A stretch of 64,000 bases of DNA from Cladorhizidae sp. MBARI D1340-BT2 (Eukaryota > Porifera > Demospongiae > Poecilosclerida > Cladorhizidae): contig JAQNBH010000011.1 of the NCBI GenBank assembly GCA_028752905.1, forward strand, positions 35,604,124 to 35,668,123, written 5' to 3'. The notes beneath the pieces are model-generated. The model searched no databases. It had not been told where the DNA came from and was given only the letters and a program-made list of their open reading frames with translations. Both the position numbers and the translations under genes were made by a program. Below are positions 21,562-33,360 of this stretch, piece by piece (the stretch's first letter is position 1; each line of letters opens with the position of its first letter).

Positions 21562-22119
21562 CAACAGTAAGTATGACTACTGCACCATGAATATATATAT
21601 ACCTGGATGAATAACATTGGAATATTTTGTGACTCTTTGTGCATACCAAAATTTGCTAGCTCTACATCTGCAAGCAAAAGTTGGCTGTATTGGAAGTAAT
21701 GATTGTATTCTACTTACAAGCAAGAAGTAGAGCAAATGTTGAAAAGTGTACGGCCCAGTGACTGATATCCATTATTATCGTCCACGTTTGCTTAGTGTCT
21801 TCAGAAAGGACGTTGCCATGGAATGATCGCAAGTATGCCGTTGCCATAGCGTGTCACCAAATAAAATTTAATATGGCCGCTACCTTTTGTTTTTACCCGT
21901 TCCCCCCTTCCCCCCAGTTGTCTTTTATTGTTCCCCCAGATAATGTTTATTTTATCCCCTAAGAACCGCTCGCAGCAGCAGGCGTAGGAGAATTGTTGGA
22001 GTGCTGATTTAGGGAACCAGAAGGCCTTGAGTGGTGAGTTGAAGGGGCTTCTTCTAGTAGCTAGCGATAGAAGGGAGTTTTGAGAGACTCTTCTGGTCCT
22101 GACTCCAAGTTCTCTGTCT
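21562..22119. other. Unassigned; possible 3' flank of the minus-strand LINE
   Basis: No gene recognised. It includes C- and T-rich patches (CCCCCCTTCCCCCCAG at 21903-21918) and moderate GC compared with surroundings. Nothing conclusive. Confidence 0.4.
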
Positions 22120-22262
22120 TAGTTGGTTTTTTTTGTTGTTGTTGTTGTTTTTGGGGGGGGGGGGGGGTTTATAAAAATTCATTCAAAGGATACGTAGTCT
22201 ACTAATGTCTGGTTATGATGACAAGAACAAAGGTGCAATGTAGTGTTTGAAAGTGATGAGTG

Positions 22263-25200
22263 CAAGGGCGTATCTACAATAGGCCGTCCCGGACCCCCCC
22301 CCCCCCCCCCCTTCCTCACCAAAAATAAAATATATAAATAAATGAAATAAATAAATAAATGAATAACGCGTTAAAGTGACCTCGCTATTATAACGTCGTG
22401 CTCGGCAAGACCTAGAGCATGATGCCATCTGTAGGCATGGATAGCAAGCCTCCGAAAAAGAAGCAGAAGTGTATCACTCTTTTTGACTTCCGTAAAGCTG
22501 CACTGCCAGGTGAGTATATAGCTGCTTAGCTAGCAAATTTCAGCTGAAGTTTTGCTAGAGCTGTAATTATAGTATTCTTTTTTCTATCCTGGAGAATGCC
22601 CTCTCTCTCTCTTTTAGCAATTTGCTCTTTGGTATATATGATATCCCTAGTTTGACCCATTGAGTCAGTATTACAGGCCAAGGAGTCCCTAGGGCTTACT
22701 TTTGCAACTATAATTTCTTACAGAATTGGATGACAACCAGTCATCTTCCTCATCTCCTCCCTTGGCTTCTTTGGATTCTGCCAGTGTCTGTGAAATTACT
22801 TGTTCTGTAGTAAGATCCAGTGTGCAGGTAACTAAGACTAGGGGATCCAGGCTTATCCTGCTAGAGATTCTCACTTGTCTTAATTATGACCTCAATTTAC
22901 TTTTTCAGTATCTGATAATCAGACCATGATTCTATTAAATTCTGTGAGTCAACCATCTAGTGCTCCACAGGAAAACACAGTGAACATTTTTGCTTTTCTA
23001 GAGAGAGTGACTGATGATATGAAGATTCGGTTAGTCCAGGAGAGGTAACCAGGGTTATCATTTAGGTTCCTCAGTCAGTGATGTGAAGGGAAAAAATGGT
23101 ATTACAAGGAGGCAGTTTAACCCACGGTGGTACCTTGATGATTTATTCTGGATGTATTACTGCAAGTTAAGCAACAGTTAGCTTGTCTAGCTTGCATTTT
23201 ATTTGCCAAGGATTATAAATATATGTCTCGTCAAACTGAAGTTTTTGTAACTCAGCCTCACACCAACTCCAGGAAAACAAATATGGATGCTAGGCCCATG
23301 AATCCTCCCAGAGTCACAAAGATACTACAGCACAGTTTTCTGCTTTTCAGGAAACGTATGAACCCAGTCGCCATATTGACTTAAGAATGAACGTGCAACA
23401 GCCGCTCACCATCAAAAAGAACAAAGATAAATTGAAGTCCATTTTGATGCCTATCCTCATTTGTGCCCGTACGGTTTAGCTCTCCCTAAGAGAGACCATG
23501 GATATGCGCTAACTGGAGAGAATGCCTCCACTGAAGTTTTTCGTTAACTTTTACATTTGCTTGTGGCCACGGGAAATATGCATTTGGAAGACCAGCTGAG
23601 ACTTGCAAAGAATAATGCCACCTACCTGTCACCAATGAAATCATTCAGTGTCTTCGCATGGAAGTGGAAGAAACCATCGTCAAGGATATCAGGATGCAGG
23701 ACATTGGTCCCAAATACTGTGTAATGGCCAATGAAGTGACAGATGTTTCCATTTGGGAGCAACTTGGTATTTCTTATAGTTCAGTGTAATTATTATAATG
23801 CACTTAATACTTAGAATTAACTTGTTCGTTGTAGGCATCGCTGTTCTTTACCTGAATGCAAAGGATGATCCAGTGGAGAGACTTTTAGGCTTCCACAAAT
23901 GTGAAAGCATCACGGCGAAGCCATCAGCAGTACTATCATGGCATTCTTGGATACCAAAGGCCTGCACATAGCAGACATGCATGGTCAGATTATGATGGGG
24001 CAGGTATGTATTAGCATTTATTATTTTGCGTGTTTCTTTTTTTAAGGAAAATATGTGTCAATATGGCCCGAGCCCATAGAGGGTGTGCTACAAGGATTTC
24101 TGCGATCAATCCAAAAGCACCATATATACACTCTGCAAGCCATGACTTGAATTTAGCTCTGTGCCATGCTGCAAAGTCTCCAACTGTGTATATAATGATG
24201 GAGAACTTAGCGACATTCCAATAACTCAACTAAATGGTACCACATTCATTATTAATACATGTTGCGTGTCAGCCCAGTTCTCATCCTTCATATTTGGCCA
24301 TTGCATTTCAGTGAAAGAACTTTGTAGGCTGAGGCGAGGGACTTTAACACCAGGCAGCCTAAGGAATCCCAAATTTAAAAAAAAATGAAGGCTCTCTGCC
24401 AGACCCGATGGGTGGAAAAGCAGCAGATATTCATGTTATGAAAATTTAATTCTCATATTCAATAATGATTACCTATGCCCGATTTTTTTATGAACAATAA
24501 TATTGATAGACAAGTGCAAATCAACATGATAATTTGATAGTGACTATAAATTATAGTGATATATGGAATACTTTTTTTTTTGAATGTGCACGAAATGTAC
24601 GAGCCACTGTTGAACTGTTTGGACAACATGTGTATAGCTGGAACATCTGTATGTGATAGAGAAACTCTAAGCAAAGCACACAGCCATGTTTCAAAACTTA
24701 CCAGTTCCGACTTCATTGCTGCCTTCGAGACTGTGCGATATTGTTTTTCGTGAGTTAATGTAACATCCTACCTAAGTAATGCATTTCACAGATTACAAAC
24801 ACAAGTGTCGCTAAAAAGAATAGCTTAATTAATTATATCCACTCGACATACTTCCAAGTACCTTTCAAAAGAAGCTTATATTATTCCTCTTAAACTTTTT
24901 GCTTTTAGATTTACACACGACATGTCCAAGATGTTCCAGGGTTCTTCATTGGACATATTATCTGCATATGAAGAAGTAATGAAGAAGAAATCGCAGCTAG
25001 AGTAGGTTTTATGTGATTGTGAGACCACCTTCAATCAAAAAGTCTACTGCCACATGGTCGTCAAAGCAAATATCAGCAACAATGATATCTGCATGCCCTG
25101 AGTATGTGGACGGCAAACACAGCAACAAAACTATAAGGCATCAACACCAGAGATGTATTATAGGGTGTCAGTGTTTCAGCCTTATCTGACTGATATAATT

Positions 25201-25861
25201 GCAGAGTTAGATGAAAGCAAATACACTGCTTTGTTATAAATAAAAAAGTGGTTTAAATCAGTTTTATTTCAGGTTTGGTACGATTTCTAAGATTTCTACA
25301 CTAGGTTTGGCTCTCCTACCACAGAACATGGATGAAGGAGCTGTGGCTAGCCTGGTCACCCATTATGCTGACGATCTGCCCGATGCTTCGACAGAAGTGG
25401 GGCGCTGGAGGCTGTTGTGCGATAATGAGTCCATTAAGCCAAGCAGCATAGAAGGTACCCTCAAATCTGGCATTCTCCAGATTAGGAAGACATACTATCC
25501 TAACATTGTGCAGATCCTTAAGCTGCTGCTGCTGCTCCCGGTAACCTCAGCCTCTGTGGAGCGGGCAAATTCTGCTTTAGGATTTGTCAAGTCTGCAAGA
25601 AAAAATTCTATGACAGAGGATCCTTTCTTCTGCTCTTTTGTCACAAAGACATTTCCAGTGTCTTAAATATTGACAATGTTATAAACATATTTTCTAGGCT
25701 TATGCCGAGAAGAATGTTGCTGCTCGATTCACTTTGTGGTGATTAGTCATGTGATGTGTATGTATTACAAACTTGCATTGTCTTAAATTAATTAGCAAAA
25801 ACATACCCTCACTTCCTTGAGAGAGCACTCCCCCCCTCTCTAAATCCTGGCTACGGCCTTG
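22263..25861 (+). mobile_element. hAT-type DNA transposon B with 5-bp target duplication
   Basis: The left end is CAAGGGCGTATC (22263-), and the right end complement is CAAGGCCGTAGCC (25861-), a short imperfect inverted repeat followed by C- or G-rich tracts. The 5-base direct repeat GAGTG flanks it (22258-22262; 25862-25866). A DUF4371/hATC transposase lies on the plus strand. Removing it restores the LINE reading frame, which supports the ends chosen. Most hATs duplicate 8 bp; 5 bp fits a hAT5-like subgroup. Confidence 0.8.
22419..25666 (+). pseudogene. hAT transposase B, intron-containing, broken
   Basis: Exon 1 (22419-22509) reads MMPSVGMDSKPPKKKQKCI...FDFRKAALP and ends at a GTGAGT donor. 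Exon 2 (22724-22827) joins in phase through a split GAA codon. Later pieces are YGLALPKRDHGYALTGENAS (23470-23530), IRMQDIGPKYCVMANEVTD (first catalytic Asp region, 23690-23745) and GIAVLYLNAKDDP. Next are ARAHRGCATRISAINPKAPY and HDLNLALCHAAKS (24070-24180), then a damaged CQTRWVEKQQ. The hATC dimerisation motif LLLLPVTSASVERANSALGF lies at 25525-25584, and the frame ends FVTKTFPVS. Many stops lie between these pieces. The enzyme would cut and paste elements with the matching ends. Confidence 0.75.
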
Positions 25862-25866
25862 GAGTG

Positions 25867-26237
25867 AATGGGTCTCTAGGGCTTCTTGAGGTAAATTCTT
25901 CCATAAGGTGACAGACCCAGGTACAAAAGAAAACTTGAATGCCTGCGTCTTAGCATATAGTTGATTAACAGTGGTATCGGTCCTGGGTTAATCTGCCTAT
26001 TCAGTTTGACACTGAATACATCTTGAGGAAATAGCAGCTGGCCTTTCATAATTTGGAATACCATACATAACTTCAGAAATATTCTGCGATTTTTAAGAGT
26101 TGGGCTTCCAATTTTGATTAATAGTTCATGATAGTTGCAGGTCAACTCTTTCGTACACATCTTGGGAGCAAACTTTTGGACTTTCTCAAGTTCGCAACAT
26201 CTCCGATGTGGTATGGGTCCCAAACAGGAGCAGCATA
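25867..26237 (-). pseudogene. C-terminal part of the minus-strand LINE protein
   Basis: Reads AAPVWDPYHIGDV...LEKVQKFAPKMCTKELTCNYHELL...SPTLKNRRIFLKLCMVFQIMKG...VTLWKNLPQEALETHS, with one frame change. This is the well-known region C-terminal to RT in jockey/CR1 LINEs ('PVWDP...LExVQxxAxK...LPxLxxRR...LxxxxKIxxG'). It is cut from its upstream part at 26237 by gypsy B and from its last residues at 25866 by hAT B. Confidence 0.8.
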
Positions 26238-26706
26238 TGTTGGAGCCATGCCCCAACAGAACCTGCTAGCAGCAGCCTACAGGCCAAGCAACAATAGCAT
26301 GTTAATTAGGATTAATCAGATGTTAACGATCTAGGTGTGAATCATGGGAATGTTAAAACAGATTATGTAATGTACTGTGCTGTGTAGATTTCATTGGCCA
26401 TCTGTGATGTAATGTTGATGAAATAACCATTATATGGATGTATGCCCATTGGGGGTGGCTTAGAGTATTTAAGCTCTGGCCACCCCTGGGACTGGTCAGT
26501 TCTGAGTTTGTACAACTACAGTTGCTAATCCAATCTATTTTTAGTTAGCCTTAAATGCCTAAACTTCTCTGGCTAGGTTAGCTAAGGTTGGGCAGCCAAT
26601 TCAGGATTCTGGTGGCAGCCGATTTACAGTTAGGTCAGCTAACACTTCTGGAATCGGAGGGTTATCGGGAGCAATCCACCCCTTCCCTATGGACTAAGCT
26701 CTAACA
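26238..26706 (+). repeat. 5' LTR of gypsy element B
   Basis: TG...CA ends. A TATTTAAG core-promoter-like box lies at 26466-26473, about 30 bases before a likely start near CTGGTCAGTTC, a pattern repeated in the 3' LTR (TATATTTAAG, 31671-31680). Transcription of the element would start here. Confidence 0.9.
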
Positions 26707-26708
26707 TC

Positions 26709-26720
26709 TGGTGGCAGCGG
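26709..26720 (+). promoter_or_regulatory. Primer-binding site of element B
   Basis: TGGTGGCAGCGG starts two bases after the 5' LTR. It is complementary to a tRNA 3' end of the form ...CTGCCACCA. It matches the site of element A at nine consecutive bases. Confidence 0.7.
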
Positions 26721-26727
26721 TGTAGCC

Positions 26728-28850
26728 ATGTCCAAGAGGAATACAAAGACGGTGGCCAAGACGGCAGACCCTCCAGAAGGAGAAAGGAGAACCTGGTTAT
26801 GCCAGCAGGAAGGCACCAGCTCGGCCAACATCTCGGACACAACCAGGCAGTATACTCAACAGTGCGGTCGGAAGACCACGCAAGCACATTACGTCCAGTT
26901 CTTGAGAGCCAAATGTCAGAGTTGACACTCCTCCTCAAATTTCTCATGGAGAAGGATGAGTGGGACCGGCTCAACAGAGATAGATGAGAACAAGAGTGAC
27001 TGGCCGTGGAAAGGCAGAAAGAACAAGATAGATATGATGCAGAGGAGAAAAAGAAAAAAGAAATGCGCCAAGATGAGGAAACGAAAGAATTGGAACGTGC
27101 GCGGTTGGACCAGATTCGCCAGGAGCTAGACAATGAAAGGACGGAGCGGAGATACGCCCAACATCAAGCAGAGTTACGTGAGAGAAGGAAAGTGACAGCA
27201 TGCCAACCGCTTAAGACCTGGAAAAACAGCACCGACCCTGAAGCATATCTTGAGAACTTCGAGGCAATAGTAGTGGAAACCCTCGTCCCAGAGGATGAAT
27301 AGATGGGCGTCTGCAGGAGACAGCTCGCAGGTAGGGCATTGACCGCCTACCAGGAGCTAGTGATGGAACTAGGAGCACCTTATCATGAGGTCAAGCCTGC
27401 TCTGCTTGAGGCTATGGGTGCAACTCTGGACCAGGCCAGACAGACCATCTGGTTGGCCAAGATTAAGATGGACGATGGACCGGAACCAGTTCTAAAGAGA
27501 GTATTGAGAGCAGTGAACAGGATTAAGTCTGGCCTGATGTCACCAGAAGCAGCCGCTGGGGAACTTTTCAAGGGATTCCTAGTCCATCACTTCTCCGAGG
27601 GGACTCTGATTATGATGGAGAATTACAGAGACTACACCACTTCACAGCAGATCCAGACTCTCCAGCGTATGTGGAGGTCTAAGGATGTCTACACGAAGAA
27701 GAGGATGCTCCGGCCAGACCCTGCACCAAGTCAGCAGAATGGCTGGAGGAGATGTGACACCGGACCCTCCAAGGATGGTTGGAATCCAGGAGGAAAGGAC
27801 CTTACCACACAACCCAGGAGAGAGGGTGAGCCACCGAGTAGTAGGGGTAGAAGTGGTGGTAGGCCTTCTGGGCAGGGGTGGGGCAGTCAAAGGGGTACCC
27901 GGTGGGGTGGTAAGCAAGGCTACAATGGAAAGCCTTACAAAAGCTCCATTGTATGCTTTAATTGCCAGAAAGTAGGCCATTACAAAAGCGAATGCCCTGA
28001 AGCTAAGGTAAAGATGGGCAGGATCAAATTCCTAGGTTCAGAAGTGGCAGACGGGACAATTAGGTCAATAATCAATGCGCAAGAATTGGACACGGGTGCC
28101 ACTCTGACAGTAGTACCCGGGAGATATATTACACCTTCCCAGTACACTGGCAGGGAGGTAGTGGTTACCCTAGCAGACGGGTCTAGAACACGGCTTAAAT
28201 AAGCCAGTGTTGGGGTATCAGTAGATGGGCAAATTGAGCCCCTAACTATCATTGTTTTGAGGGATAAAGCAGCGGAAGGGTTATTGGGGAAGGATCACCC
28301 TAAGACCAGGGTCCTGTTACAGTGTGAGAAGCCAATGGTTGTTGACCCAGTAGCTGTAGAGGTGAGGGCAGTTACTAGAGCCCAAGCAGAAGACCAGACC
28401 TGGGAACGGGATGAGGATAGAGCAGCTGATACCAGGGATGGTGTACAGCCTAAGCCACCCTCTGTGGTCACTACAGTATTAGCCAACCTTTCTAGCATGC
28501 CAGTGACCCTGATGATGAATGCCAGTGCTGAGGCTGACAGTGATGCCGTGGGTGGTAGCCCCAGTAATAGACCCAAGAAGGGGGTAGGAGCAGGGGCGGC
28601 AAGTATAGTAGAGGAGAAGAAAGAGTTGTGTAACAAGGTCAATGATGAAACAGGTGACGAGGCAGAAAAGGAAGAGGATGTGGTGGAAGAAGAAATAGCT
28701 TTGGCAGGAACGGTCGAGGCAGATAGTCTTTCAAGGCTAAGTGAGGATGGTATGGTGGCGGGCGACCAGCCCCTCCCAACTCTCACCGAGGGAACGGAGG
28801 AGGTTCATAAGCTAGCCAGACTGCAGGAGGAAGATGAGAGCCTGTCTTAG
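26728..28850 (+). pseudogene. gag-protease polyprotein of gypsy element B (stops)
   Basis: The start ATG at 26728 gives MSKRNTKTVAKTADPP; a frame change near 26800 leads into the main frame. A long Glu/Lys/Arg coiled-coil-like stretch follows (27010-27190), then a capsid part (LKTWKNSTDPEAYLENFEAI...YHEVKPALLEAMGATL...GELFKGFLVHHF, SCAN-like). Next come an Arg/Gly-rich segment, the zinc knuckle CFNCQKVGHYKSEC (27955-27996, all C-C-H-C residues present), and the protease motif ELDTGATLTVVPG (28084-28122). In-frame stops are TAG at 27300 and TAA at 28200; the text continues in frame after each (GVCRRQLAGRALTAYQEL; ASVGVSVDGQIEPLTIIVL). A Glu-rich linker (28590-28850) ends it. Confidence 0.85.
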
Positions 28851-28879
28851 TGGAGGAGAAAGGGCTTGTAACAGGTAGA

Positions 28880-29930
28880 AGGGTTCATGTTGGATGGCAA
28901 TGGGGTGCTGATACAGACTATCCCAGAGAGGGAAGTACGCAGGGTTGTGGTCCCAACTTCCAGAAGAAGAAAAATATTGAATGTGTCCCACAAGGGTCTG
29001 ATAGGCGGGCATTACTCCCACAAGAAAATGATTGAGTGCTTGTTGCAGCATATTTCACATGGCTGGGCCTGTGCGTGGATGTCAAGTGTTACTACACGGC
29101 CTGCCCAGACTGTCAAAGAGCTATGAGAGTCTTACAACCTCGGGTCCCTATGGTAGAGACGCCAATTATCTCTACCCCATATAGTAGGATCGCATGTGAT
29201 TTAGGCGGCCCCCTAAACCACATAAATACATACAGTCATGTGTGTGGGGGTACTACATTTCCCTATGCGACCGCTCAAGCGGGTAGACACTGAAACAGTG
29301 ACAGAGAGCCTGGCAGAAGTTATGTCACACACGGGCATCCCTAATGAGCTGCTGTCCGACCAAGGCAGCATATTTACAGGCCTTTTAGCAAAGCAGGTGT
29401 GTGAGACCCTGGGAATTACAAAGTTGAAAACTACTGCATACCACCCACAGACAAACGGTATACTGGAACATTGGCATGGATCCCTGAAGGGAATGCTAAG
29501 GAAATTGAGCGGTGTGGGTAGAGAATGGGATAGCTTACTCAAATTCTGTCTCATGTGCTACAGGGGCACGCCACACACTGCGACTGGATTCTCCCCATTT
29601 GAGCTGGTCCACGGTTATCCGATGAGGGGGCCCATTAAGGAAGGGTGGATCAAGGGCGAACTAAGCTTTACAAACACAGTCCAGTGGGCTGTCGAGTTGA
29701 GGGAGACTCTTACCAGGCTGTACGAGAAAGCTAACCGAAATGAGGGAGAGTACAAGGGGAAGTCCAAACTCTAGTATGACAAGAAGTCAAAAGATAGGTC
29801 CTTCAAACCAGGTGACATGGTTTTGTTACACACACCTTCATTGGCAGGAAAACTAGATAGCATTTGGGATGGCCCATACGAGGTCAAGGGCACTATTTCT
29901 AGGACAGTTTTAAGATAGCTGTGCCACACA
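28880..29930 (+). pseudogene. Integrase of gypsy element B (frameshifted)
   Basis: The zinc-binding segment reads GGHYSHKKMIECLLQHI, then in the next frame CYYTACPDCQRAMRV (28985-29125). The core has IACDLGGPLNHI (29190-29225, first Asp), ELLSDQGSIFTGLLAKQVC (29347-29400, second Asp) and TTAYHPQTNGILEHWHGSLK (29432-29490, with Glu), then YRGTPHTATGFSPFELVHGY. After a stop at 29772 the GPF/Y-like module KPGDMVLLHTPSLAGK...WDGPYEVKG is seen (29808-29890). All three acidic catalytic residues are still readable. Two frame changes and one stop break it. RT follows at 30109. Confidence 0.85.
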
Positions 29931-30108
29931 CCAAGTCACAGTCCCCATTAACAGACTCAAACCGTGGTGCACTCCCTCAGCCAATATGTTTATAGAGTGG
30001 CAGTGGGTCAAGACAGTCTGGGTAGTGAGGAACTGCCGGGCAGGGTGGCTTTGGGGGCAGTCAGGCATGTCAGAGACTCATTAGAATTGGAAAAGGTGTT
30101 ACAAGAAT

Positions 30109-31490
30109 TTGGGGGTGTCGTTTGTGAAGATTAGGCCAGACAATAGGACAGAACACGAAATTGACACAGGGCAGTCACCCCCAGTGCAGGTTTACCCCTA
30201 TAGGACACCCCCAACTGGAAGAGCGAGTTACATGGTGAAATTAAGAAATTGCTGGACGATGAAATTATCACCCCCATTACCTGCCCATGGTCAGCACCCA
30301 TGGTGCCGATCCATAAACAAAGCCACAGTTAGCGACCCTTACCAAATGCCCCGGGTGGATCACTTGTTAGACTCAGTAGCAGGGGCCCAGTGGCTCTCCA
30401 AGTTGGACCTCAAAAAGGGATTCTACCAAATTCCCATGCTAGAAGAGAGCAAAAGGAAGACTGCATTCTTCACACCCTGGGGCAAGTTCGCATTCCAGAG
30501 AATACCCTTCAGGCTTAAGAACACGCCAGCTACGTTCCAGCAGTGCATGGACGCTGCGCTGGCCAGCCAAACTGAATTCAGCAGTTCTTACATAGATGAT
30601 GTCCTGATTTATTCAGCGTCATGGGAGGAGTAGCTCATATAAAGGCTGTGTTGGGTGCCTTGAGAAAGGCCGGTTTATCTGCGAACCCTGCTAAATGCCA
30701 GTGGGTTGCTCGCACCCTCACTTACCTTGGGTATGAAGTTGGGGTGGGGAAGCTAAGCATACCAGAAGCCCGCACCAAAGCGATCCAGGACTATAGACGA
30801 CCTAGTACCAAAACGGGTCTTAAATCATTCTTGGGCACCACCGGGTATTACCGGAGATTTGTCCCAGACTATGCCGGGAGGGCTGGGCCATTTTATCACG
30901 CCCTACGAAAAGTGGCCCCCAATAACCTGAAATGGGATGACAATATGTGTAGTTCCTTCACTTATTTGATCTCTTCTCTGTGTTCTTGTAATGTCTTGTG
31001 GTTACCGCACGAGGGAGGCGACTTGGTGTTGCACACAGATGCTACCCAATGAGGGATTAAAGCAGTGCTGTCAGCTATTCGAGATGGAGTGGAGAGACCG
31101 ATTGGCTATTTTTCCAAACACCTTATACAGGCAGAAACCAACTATGCAGCCACTGAGCTGGAATGCTTGGCAGTCTACAAGGCAATCGACCACTTCGCAG
31201 TGCACGTAGTGGGGGGTCACTTCAGGGTTGTCACAGACCACCGGGCATTGATGTCACTTCTGTCCTCCACAAAGCTCAATGGTCGCCTAATGAGATGGGC
31301 ACTCGCACTACAGACGTACGACTTCGACATTGTACACCGGGCAGGAGTGACCCATCAAAATGCTGATGGACTATCCAGGCAAGAGTGGAGGATGACAGAG
31401 ACCCTGGAGGAGCCCCCGCCTTTGGCAAGGGAGGGGGAAGTGTTGGAGCCACGCCCCAACACAACCTGCATGCAGCAGCCTACAGGCTAA
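30109..31490 (+). pseudogene. Reverse transcriptase and RNase H of gypsy element B (broken)
   Basis: The start is the usual EHEIDTGQSPPVQVYPYR; a damaged segment follows near 30220-30310. Then: VSDPYQMPRVDHLLDSVAGA, WLSKLDLKKGFYQIPM (motif A), FQRIPFRLKNTPATFQQCM (motif B) and SSSYIDDVLIYSASWEE (catalytic Asp pair, 30580-30630). A frameshift at about 30625 leads to the thumb and connection (FLGTTGYYRRFVPDYAG). RNase H starts LVLHTDATQ (31024-31049), has a TGA at 31050 and continues GIKAVLSAIRDG, ETNYAATELECLAVYKAID, VVTDHRALMSLL and HQNADGLSRQ. The 3' LTR begins at 31441, overlapping the last codons. Confidence 0.9.
31424..31440 (+). promoter_or_regulatory. Polypurine tract of element B
   Basis: GGCAAGGGAGGGGGAAG lies directly before the 3' LTR and would prime plus-strand synthesis. 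It sits within the last codons of the RNase H frame. Confidence 0.75.
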
Positions 31491-31913
31491 GCAACAATAG
31501 CATGTTAATTAGGATTAATCAGATGTTAGCGATCTAGGTGTGAGTCATGGGAATGTTAAAACAGATTATGTAATGCACTGTGCTGTGTAGATTTCACTGG
31601 CCATCTGTGATGTAATGTTGATGAAATAACCATTATATATGGATGTATGCCCATTGGGGGTGGCTTAGAGTATATTTAAGCTCTGGCCACCCCTGGGACT
31701 GGTCAGTTCTGAGTTTGTACAACTACAGTTGCTAATCCAATCTATTTTTAGTTAGCCTTAAATGCCTAAACTTCTCTGGCTAGGTTAGCTAAGGTTGGGC
31801 AGCCAATTCAGGACTCTGTTGACAGCCAATTTACAGTTAGGGCAGGTAACGCTTCCAGAGTTGGAGGGTTATTGGGAGCAATCCACCCTTTCCCTATGGA
31901 CTAAGCTCTAACA
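31441..31913 (+). repeat. 3' LTR of gypsy element B
   Basis: TGTTGGAGCC...GCTCTAACA, colinear with 26238-26706 with scattered substitutions and two 2-bp TA insertions. GCATA follows as target duplication. Confidence 0.9.
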
Positions 31914-33354
31914 GCATATTCCAGATGCAGACATTGTACATCTCTAGCATGCTGGTGGCATCTATGTGATTATAGAAACTCCTACATAGTAGGCCAATTC
32001 GTTTCCTAGTTTTAGCGTCTATGTGTGCAGACCAAGATAGTTCTGAAGAGAGCAGCACACCAAGGTATTTGTAAGAATTTACTTGGTCCAGAGTTGTACC
32101 ATTTAGAACAAGTTTGGAAGGCTGTAATGGTTTCTTTTTCCTTGATATCATCATGGTCTTACACTTAGTTGGGTTAAAGGTGAGATTATTACAACAGGCC
32201 CAGTAGTTGATATGGTCAATGTCCATTTGTAGACTCGAGAAGTCTATTAATTGTTCTGATTAGTTTGTAAAGCAGCATGTCATCAGGGTACTTCCAGCAG
32301 AGAGAATAATGTCTGCTACATCATCCATATAGAGTTAATGGACCCAATAATGAACCCTGCGGAGCACCCGATAGTACCATGACATACCATTTACTACCAC
32401 ATGTTGCTTCCTGTTACATAAGTAACTCCTTATCCAGGCTATTGTGAAACTGTCCAAACCACAGTTTGTCAGTTTATCAACGAGTGGCTGATGAGGGATT
32501 GAGTCAAATGCTTTTGTTAAGTAAAAAAATATGGTGCACACCTCATTACCATATTCCAACATCTTAAGCCAATCATGTGTAACTTACAGTAAAGCAGTAA
32601 CTGTGATTTTCCATGTTGGAAACCCCATTGCTTGTCAGATAGTGGGTGTAACACTTCCAACTGGATGGACAGATGTATATGGCGCTCGAGCATCTTGCTA
32701 AGTACTGACAAAAGTGAGATGGGTCGATAATTGGAGCACTCATTTTCCTTGTTGGATTTGGGGATCGGAACAACAGAGGATGTTTTCCAACATTGTGGGA
32801 AGCACCTTTGAGTAATGTTTAAGTTGAAAAGTTTAGTAAGAGATGGTATAATGCTATATGCTGTTCCGTTTAGCATTTTTGCTGATATTCCATCTGGACC
32901 ATTTGCTTTTGTGGTGTCCAGTGACATTATCAAATGAAATACTTCCTCATCTGTCCACAGGAACTTGTCTGTACAAGTGATACAATTTACACTATCATAT
33001 ACATTGTCAGACTGAGATAAAGGAGGGATAGCTTGGTTGAAGCACTGTGAGAAAAATTCATTTAGCATATTGGCCTTGTCTAAGTCAGACTCGTCAATTT
33101 CATCCTTATAATGGAGAGTTGGGATGGCAGACTTTTTCTTGTTGAGATATTTTACCATCCTCCAGAACTCTCTTTCGTTTTTTGTGGTTTATCCTCGCCA
33201 GATATGCTGACTCAGCACTAAGTAGCAACCCTACAACTTCATTTCTAAGTTTCTTATATTTGGACTTCTCATGTTGCTGTCGAGTTCTCATTGCAGCTCT
33301 GAATGATGCATTTATTTTCCGGATTAACCTAATGACATGGGTTGACAGGAACAT
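31914..33354 (-). pseudogene. Reverse transcriptase region of the minus-strand LINE
   Basis: Read right to left: MFLSTHVIRLIRKINASFRA...KKLRNEVVGLLL; LHYKDEIDESDLDKANMLNEFF; TTKANGPDGISAKMLNGTAY; TSSVVPIPKSNKENECSNYR and PISLLSVLSKMLERHIH; FFYLTKAFDSIPHQPLVDKL (motif A); GAPQGSLLGPLTLYMDDV, where motif B runs into the catalytic YMDD with some residues apparently deleted between them; LTFNPTKCKTMMISRKK; YKYLGVLLSSELSW. These are standard jockey/CR1-type LINE RT motifs. Three or more frame changes disable it. The endonuclease domain that should precede the RT is not seen, so the copy is 5'-truncated near 33360. Confidence 0.85.
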
Positions 33355-33360
33355 TTATCA

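Larger units (their letters stand above)
26238..31913 (+). mobile_element. Complete Ty3/gypsy element B with Gmr1-like domain order
   Basis: LTRs of about 470 bp (26238-26706; 31441-31913) start TGTTGGAGCC and end GCTCTAACA. The 5-bp duplication GCATA flanks it (26233-26237; 31914-31918). The primer site follows the 5' LTR and a purine tract precedes the 3' LTR. The internal order is gag, protease, acidic linker, integrase, RT, RNase H. Integrase before RT is the reverse of ordinary gypsy but the known mark of Gmr1-like elements. I count about two dozen differences between the LTRs, so the insertion is not recent. Stops and frameshifts disable it. Confidence 0.9.
22120..33360 (-). mobile_element. 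Jockey/CR1-type LINE split by gypsy B and a hAT
   Basis: The LINE is read from about 33360 down to 31914, continues at 26237-25867, and ends at 22262-22213. At the gypsy junction the text runs MYNVCIW... into AAPVWDPYH. At the hAT junction it runs LWKNLPQEALETHS into LITFKHYIAPLFLSS and a stop. A 3' tail with an A/CAA-rich end (22125-22160 in complement) follows. The duplications GCATA and GAGTG flank the two insertions. This fixes the order of events: the LINE is oldest. Confidence 0.85.

Noticed and set aside
28257..28850. Separate acidic gene between protease and integrase
   Set aside because: It is in the same frame as gag-protease and simply continues after a TAA, so it is the polyprotein linker.
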